In this document: positions 18,617-20,250 of the stretch, in pieces
Position numbering within the stretch: the stretch's first letter is position 1
Layout: every line of letters starts with the position of its first letter
Source: CABMGO01 sp964408125
Lineage (GTDB): Archaea > Nanobdellota > Nanobdellia > Pacearchaeales > GW2011-AR1
Length of the DNA: 20,250 bases
Assembly (NCBI GenBank): GCA_964408125.1
Contig: CAYOYC010000011.1
Location: 1-20,250, forward strand
Direction: 5' to 3'
The notes under the pieces: generated by a model
The model's database searches: none
What the model saw: the letters and a program-made list of their open reading frames with translations, nothing else
What the model was told of the DNA's origin: nothing
Position numbers and translations under genes: made by a program

Positions 18617-20250
18617 GTGAAACAAAAGAGAGTGATGAAAGGACTATTTATTATTAGTTTGGCTTGTTTATTTGTAGTTTGTCTTAATTTTACGTCTGCA
18701 TATACGTTTTCAAGTGGAGATGGTTCATCTGTTGACCCATATCAAATAACTAATTGGACTGGACTTAATGCAACTCGAGATGATTTAACTGCATATTATA
18801 TCCTAACAGCAAATTTATCTTCTTCTGATGGAGATTATTCAGGTTTAGGAGATAATTGGACGCCGATTGGAAATGATACTGCTCAATTCACAGGAAACTT
18901 TGATGGAAATAATTATGTTATTAGTGATTTAACTATACCTTCTACAATTACAGCTTGGAAAGGATTATTCGGATATGCAGTAGGTGCTAACATTTCTAAT
19001 ATTGGTTTAATTAATGTAAATATTTCTGGAGGGGCTAGTAACGTAGGGGGTATCGTTGGAAGAATAGATGATTATGGTAGTATAAAAAATTCTTATGTTA
19101 TTGGAAACATAGAAGGTTCAAGTAATTATATTGGTGGTCTTGTTGGTGCAGCAGTTGATGGAATCATAATTGATAATTGTTATACGGAAGGAGTTGTAAG
19201 ATATCTTTCAAGTGGAACTGTCGGTCAAGGAGCAGGTGGTTTAGTTGGTGCTATGGCTGTTTTTAGGGATACTAATCCTGGCAAGATAAATAATAGTCAT
19301 TCACATTCAAATGTTTATGGTAGGCAATCAGCAGGTGGGCTTGTTGGTTATTCTGATGGTAATATATTAAATTCCTATGCTACTGGAAATGTATATAGTG
19401 TTTTAGACTCGTCAAGCGTTAATAGTTTTGGTGGGCTTGTAGGCTATGTTCATAGTAAAACAGTTAAAAATATTACAAATTGTTATGCAACTGGAAATGT
19501 AAATGTTACATCTGCACCAATTAATATTGGTGGTTTTATAGGGCAAAGTGTAACACCTGCTGGTAGTATTATTTCAAACTCATATTCAACAGGAAATGTA
19601 ACAGGAGGGTATCGTATTGGTGGTTTTATAGGTTATAGCAATAGTGCATCAAAAATTATGAATTGCTATTCAATTGGAAGTATAAATGAATTATCCACAT
19701 CAGCAAATTCATATTCAGGTAGCTTTATTGGTCATGCCACTTCAACCAATATAACAAATTCATATGCAACAGGTAAAATTACAGCATCTGGAACTTATAT
19801 TGGTGGTTTCACTGGTGCTAGTACTGCTGTAGGTGGTTCTAATTATTGGGATAATGAAACAACTGGATACTCAACTACAGCTGATAGTATTTCTACGGGA
19901 AAGACAACAGCTGAGATGAAAAATGTACTTACATTTAGTAGGGGCAGTTGGGACATAGGGGTAAATCAAACAAACAGCGATAATAGTTATCCTTATTTGG
20001 CATGGCAAGCTTCGAATAATTCTTATGTTTGGATGATAGATCAACTTTTCGCAGGCGGAACAGGAACACTCGGAGACCCTTATCAAATAGCATCATGGAC
20101 ACATTTGAATAATACTCATTTGTATTTGGATGCTAACTATTCTTTGATTGCTAATTTATCTTCCTCCGATGGAGATTATTCAGGTTTAGGAGATAATTGG
20201 ACGCCGATTGGAAATGATACTGCTCAATTCACAGGAAACTTTGATGGAAA
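18617..20250 (+). CDS. giant secreted GLUG-repeat adhesin-like protein (3' end outside window)
   Basis: The frame is open from the GTG at 18617 to the window end, at least 544 residues. It begins with a basic stretch and a signal peptide (MKGLFIISLACLFVVCL, cleaved after a short SA-Y). Then comes a DPYQI-type module (GDGSSVDPYQITNWTGL...). Many degenerate GLUG-type repeats follow, each with a GG-[LF]-[VI]-G-x core and N-[SC]-Y-[AVS]-x-GN end, such as VGGIVGRID, IGGLVGAA, AGGLVGYSDG and NSYATGNV. GLUG repeats stack as a beta-helix in bacterial and archaeal adhesins. Near 20056 a second DPYQI module starts (GGTGTLGDPYQIASWTHL), repeating the first 447 residues further on. Many N-x-S/T sequons suggest heavy glycosylation. 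The in-frame ATG at 18635 is a possible alternative start. C-terminal anchor not seen. Confidence 0.85.
   Translation, partial: MKQKRVMKGLFIISLACLFVVCLNFTSAYTFSSGDGSSVDPYQITNWTGLNATRDDLTAYYILTANLSSSDGDYSGLGDNWTPIGNDTAQFTGNFDGNNYVISDLTIPSTITAWKGLFGYAVGANISNIGLINVNISGGASNVGGIVGRIDDYGSIKNSYVIGNIEGSSNYIGGLVGAAVDGIIIDNCYTEGVVRYLSSGTVGQGAGGLVGAMAVFRDTNPGKINNSHSHSNVYGRQSAGGLVGYSDGNILNSYATGNVYSVLDSSSVNSFGGLVGYVHSKTVKNITNCYATGNVNVTSAPINIGGFIGQSVTPAGSIISNSYSTGNVTGGYRIGGFIGYSNSASKIMNCYSIGSINELSTSANSYSGSFIGHATSTNITNSYATGKITASGTYIGGFTGASTAVGGSNYWDNETTGYSTTADSISTGKTTAEMKNVLTFSRGSWDIGVNQTNSDNSYPYLAWQASNNSYVWMIDQLFAGGTGTLGDPYQIASWTHLNNTHLYLDANYSLIANLSSSDGDYSGLGDNWTPIGNDTAQFTGNFDG
18827..18909 (+). repeat. 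83-base block repeated exactly at 20168-20250
   Basis: The 83 bases from GATGGAGATTATTCAGG onward are identical to 20168-20250, an offset of 1341 bases (447 codons, in frame). The identity runs to the window edge, so the true repeat is at least 83 bases and may extend through a whole module of the adhesin. Confidence 0.97.
20168..20250 (+). repeat. second copy of the 83-base adhesin repeat, cut by the window edge
   Basis: Exact copy of 18827-18909. Just upstream the two modules differ (TCTTCCTCC against TCTTCTTCT), so the edge of identity is near 20168. Confidence 0.97.

Overview
The window is AT-rich, gene-dense archaeal chromosome. The evidence is a set of archaeal information-processing genes (uL11, eL43, eL40, RNA polymerase subunit P, Spt5, SecE/Sec61-gamma, aIF5A with a hypusine loop, prefoldin beta, the wybutosine enzyme Taw1), the FtsZ/SepF division pair, an archaeosortase-like enzyme and a tRNA-Pro without an encoded CCA. 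Small proteins, minimal ribosomal proteins, surface proteins ending in a membrane anchor and the archaeosortase type suggest a DPANN archaeon, most like Pacearchaeota/Woesearchaeota. That placement is inferred from gene style, not from a marker phylogeny.

Layout. 1-336: C-terminal end of an S-layer-type protein with a hairpin/poly-T terminator. 458-1124: a ribbon-helix-helix regulator facing a PIN-domain protein tail to tail. 1220-2949: a tight operon of two related membrane-anchored exported proteins and a COG2426-type membrane protein. 2914-5145 (minus): a large acidic, membrane-anchored surface protein followed by an archaeosortase-like enzyme. 5246-6318: an unknown 4-TM protein and an unknown soluble protein. 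6471-11518 (minus): the core block, read as FKBP isomerase, FtsZ, SecE, Spt5, uL11, tRNA-Pro, eL43, RpoP, prefoldin beta, SepF. 11569-12125: aIF5A and eL40. 12347-13482: an MNT/HEPN toxin-antitoxin operon. 13561-16181: a site-2 protease, a 19-residue basic peptide and Taw1. 16186-16718 (minus): a MazF/PemK-like toxin with its antitoxin. 16853-18425: a zinc-ribbon protein and an AlbA_2/HATPase/winged-helix protein. 18617-end: a giant GLUG-repeat adhesin running off the window. No gap between genes exceeds 300 bases; the longest is about 220 bases, ahead of the MNT gene, and holds a tandem palindromic operator.

How it works together. The left third looks like envelope biology: S-layer, exported anchored proteins, and a sortase-like enzyme beside a plausible substrate. 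The middle couples division (FtsZ and its probable membrane anchor SepF) with translation, transcription elongation and secretion. The right third is accessory: two clear toxin-antitoxin operons (a third, less certain pair lies at 458-1124), direct repeats and an adhesin with signs of recent repeat expansion.

Promoter logic is very regular. For most transcription units an AT-rich TATA box is centred 25-28 bases before the ATG, so most mRNAs should be leaderless. Two GTG-start genes (15079 and 18617) instead have a Shine-Dalgarno-like sequence. The aIF5A/FKBP pair appears to share one palindromic TATA box placed exactly midway between the two start codons.
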